In this document: one piece after another, positions 14,216-14,751 of the stretch
Position numbering within the stretch: position 1 is the stretch's first letter
Layout: each line of letters starts with the position of its first letter
Assembly: GCA_040905705.1 (NCBI GenBank)
Contig: JBBDQZ010000073.1
Location: forward strand, 1 to 14,751
DNA length: 14,751 bases
Direction: 5' to 3'
DNA from: JBBDQZ01 sp040905705
GTDB taxonomy: Bacteria; Bacteroidota; Rhodothermia; Balneolales; Natronogracilivirgulaceae
The notes under the pieces: model-generated
What the model was told of the DNA's origin: nothing
Databases searched by the model: none
The model's input: the letters and a program-made list of their open reading frames with translations, nothing else
Translations under genes and position numbers: made by a program

Positions 14216-14751
14216 AATGTATAAAAACCGTGTTTTGTGTTGAATGTTCCGCGCCGGGACGGATCGAATCGTACCGGTTAAAGCAAGCAGGCTATGTTTT
14301 CGGAATAAATCCCGGCTGCCATGGGAAAAAGAATATGATCTTGCTTCTTCCGGTAAATCATCAGAGGCAACAGTCACAAATGATAACCATCTTGCCCCTT
14401 TGGAAGTTCCTTATTTATATATGATCTAAATATAAGGAAAATCCAGCCCGGAATCGAATGAAAATGTGTTCCCTTTATGTGCGGTAAGTGGCGGTATAAA
14501 TACCTTTTTCATTACGGTAAACCGACGTCTCTCCACTCACTGAGCCGGGAAAACCGGCCATTTGGCCTGAGTTCCGGATTGCATGCTTGTGCTTGTCTCC
14601 GGGGTAACGAATGGGCTTCCGGATTCTTGCCCCCGTCTACCCCGATTAAACCGGTAAAACAGGGACTTAAAGGGAATTTGATTAACAGAATCCGTCTTTC
14701 CTACTTGATCAATGTCATACGCCGGGTTTGCACATAATCGCCGGCCCGCAA
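14216..14751. other. Upstream region of the suf genes, no convincing gene
   Basis: These 536 bases to the window end hold no gene I can support. The sufB leader and promoter should lie here. The most structured part is an AT-rich dyad at 14407-14439, which also contains a TATAAA (14419-14414, minus strand) with a poor -35 match. A plus-strand 86-codon frame at 14477-14737 lacks recognisable domains, has no ribosome-binding site and is rich in Cys, Arg and Pro in a non-protein-like way, so I do not call it. I see no tRNA and no regulator gene such as an Rrf2/IscR or SufR homologue. Confidence 0.6.
14407..14439. promoter_or_regulatory. AT-rich dyad upstream of sufB, candidate operator
   Basis: Perfect eight-base arms TTCCTTAT (14407-14414) and ATAAGGAA (14432-14439) flank a 17-base centre that is itself partly symmetric. 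In all, 13 of 16 base pairs match around a central G. It lies 192 bases before the sufB start and overlaps the best, though weak, -10-like sequence in the region. An operator or promoter element for the suf genes is an inference from position and symmetry. Confidence 0.4.

Noticed and set aside
14216..14377. 54-codon N-terminal extension of sufB from a GTG
   Set aside because: SufB proteins normally begin close to the YGFTT segment, and the extension looks like translated leader. The ATG at 14215 gives the expected length.
14477..14737. 86-codon plus-strand open frame near the right edge
   Set aside because: It has no known domain, no Shine-Dalgarno sequence and unlikely composition. It could be chance in an intergenic region, though I cannot exclude a small gene.
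14216..14751. tRNA, riboswitch or IscR-type regulator upstream of suf
   Set aside because: I found no tRNA T-loop sequence in a cloverleaf context, no riboswitch core I could recognise and no regulator reading frame.

Overview
This window is a chromosomal housekeeping segment of a Gram-negative bacterium, most likely from the Bacteroidota/Rhodothermota/Balneolota side of the tree. Three things point that way: a DUF2480 protein (a family I know mainly from Bacteroidota-like genomes), an HNFTLVHDDIMD-type prenyl synthase, and a BamD-type lipoprotein, which implies an outer membrane. A SufBCDS system with SufU rather than SufE would fit Balneolota or Rhodothermota better than Flavobacteria. This placement is inference from protein style, not from a search. 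I see no phage, transposon, CRISPR, tRNA or rRNA sequence.

Layout. Positions 1-1919 (minus strand) hold a two-gene envelope unit: a lipoprotein followed by a membrane-anchored coiled-coil protein of unknown function, closed by a clear intrinsic terminator at 46-81. Positions 2143-3302 hold the divergent pair apt (minus) and tadA (plus, the only plus-strand gene). From 14215 down to 3347 every gene is on the minus strand. In order of transcription they are sufB, sufC, sufD, sufS, sufU, nfu, an A-type (HesB/IscA) carrier, a DUF2480 protein, fni (type 2 IPP isomerase), a polyprenyl diphosphate synthase, bamD and nadD. Positions 14216-14751 contain no convincing gene and probably carry the suf promoter and leader.

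How the genes work together. SufS takes sulfur from cysteine, SufU accepts it, the SufB-SufC-SufD complex builds the Fe-S cluster, and Nfu and the A-type protein probably carry clusters to targets. sufC/sufD and sufD/sufS overlap at stop-start junctions (TAATG and TGATG). The A-type gene follows nfu by 4 bases and nadD follows bamD by 4 bases. These are strong signs of co-translation within blocks. The larger gaps (about 100-130 bases at sufS/sufU, sufU/nfu, carrier/DUF2480, DUF2480/fni and fni/prenyl synthase) could hold internal promoters, so the twelve genes need not be one transcript. fni and the prenyl synthase are consecutive steps of isoprenoid synthesis.

Novelty. I do not see an unknown multi-gene system. 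The best leads are the DUF2480 protein with three cysteines directly after the SUF genes, the uncharacterised lipoprotein/coiled-coil pair, and several undescribed inverted repeats: upstream of sufB, between sufB and sufC, and next to the fni start.
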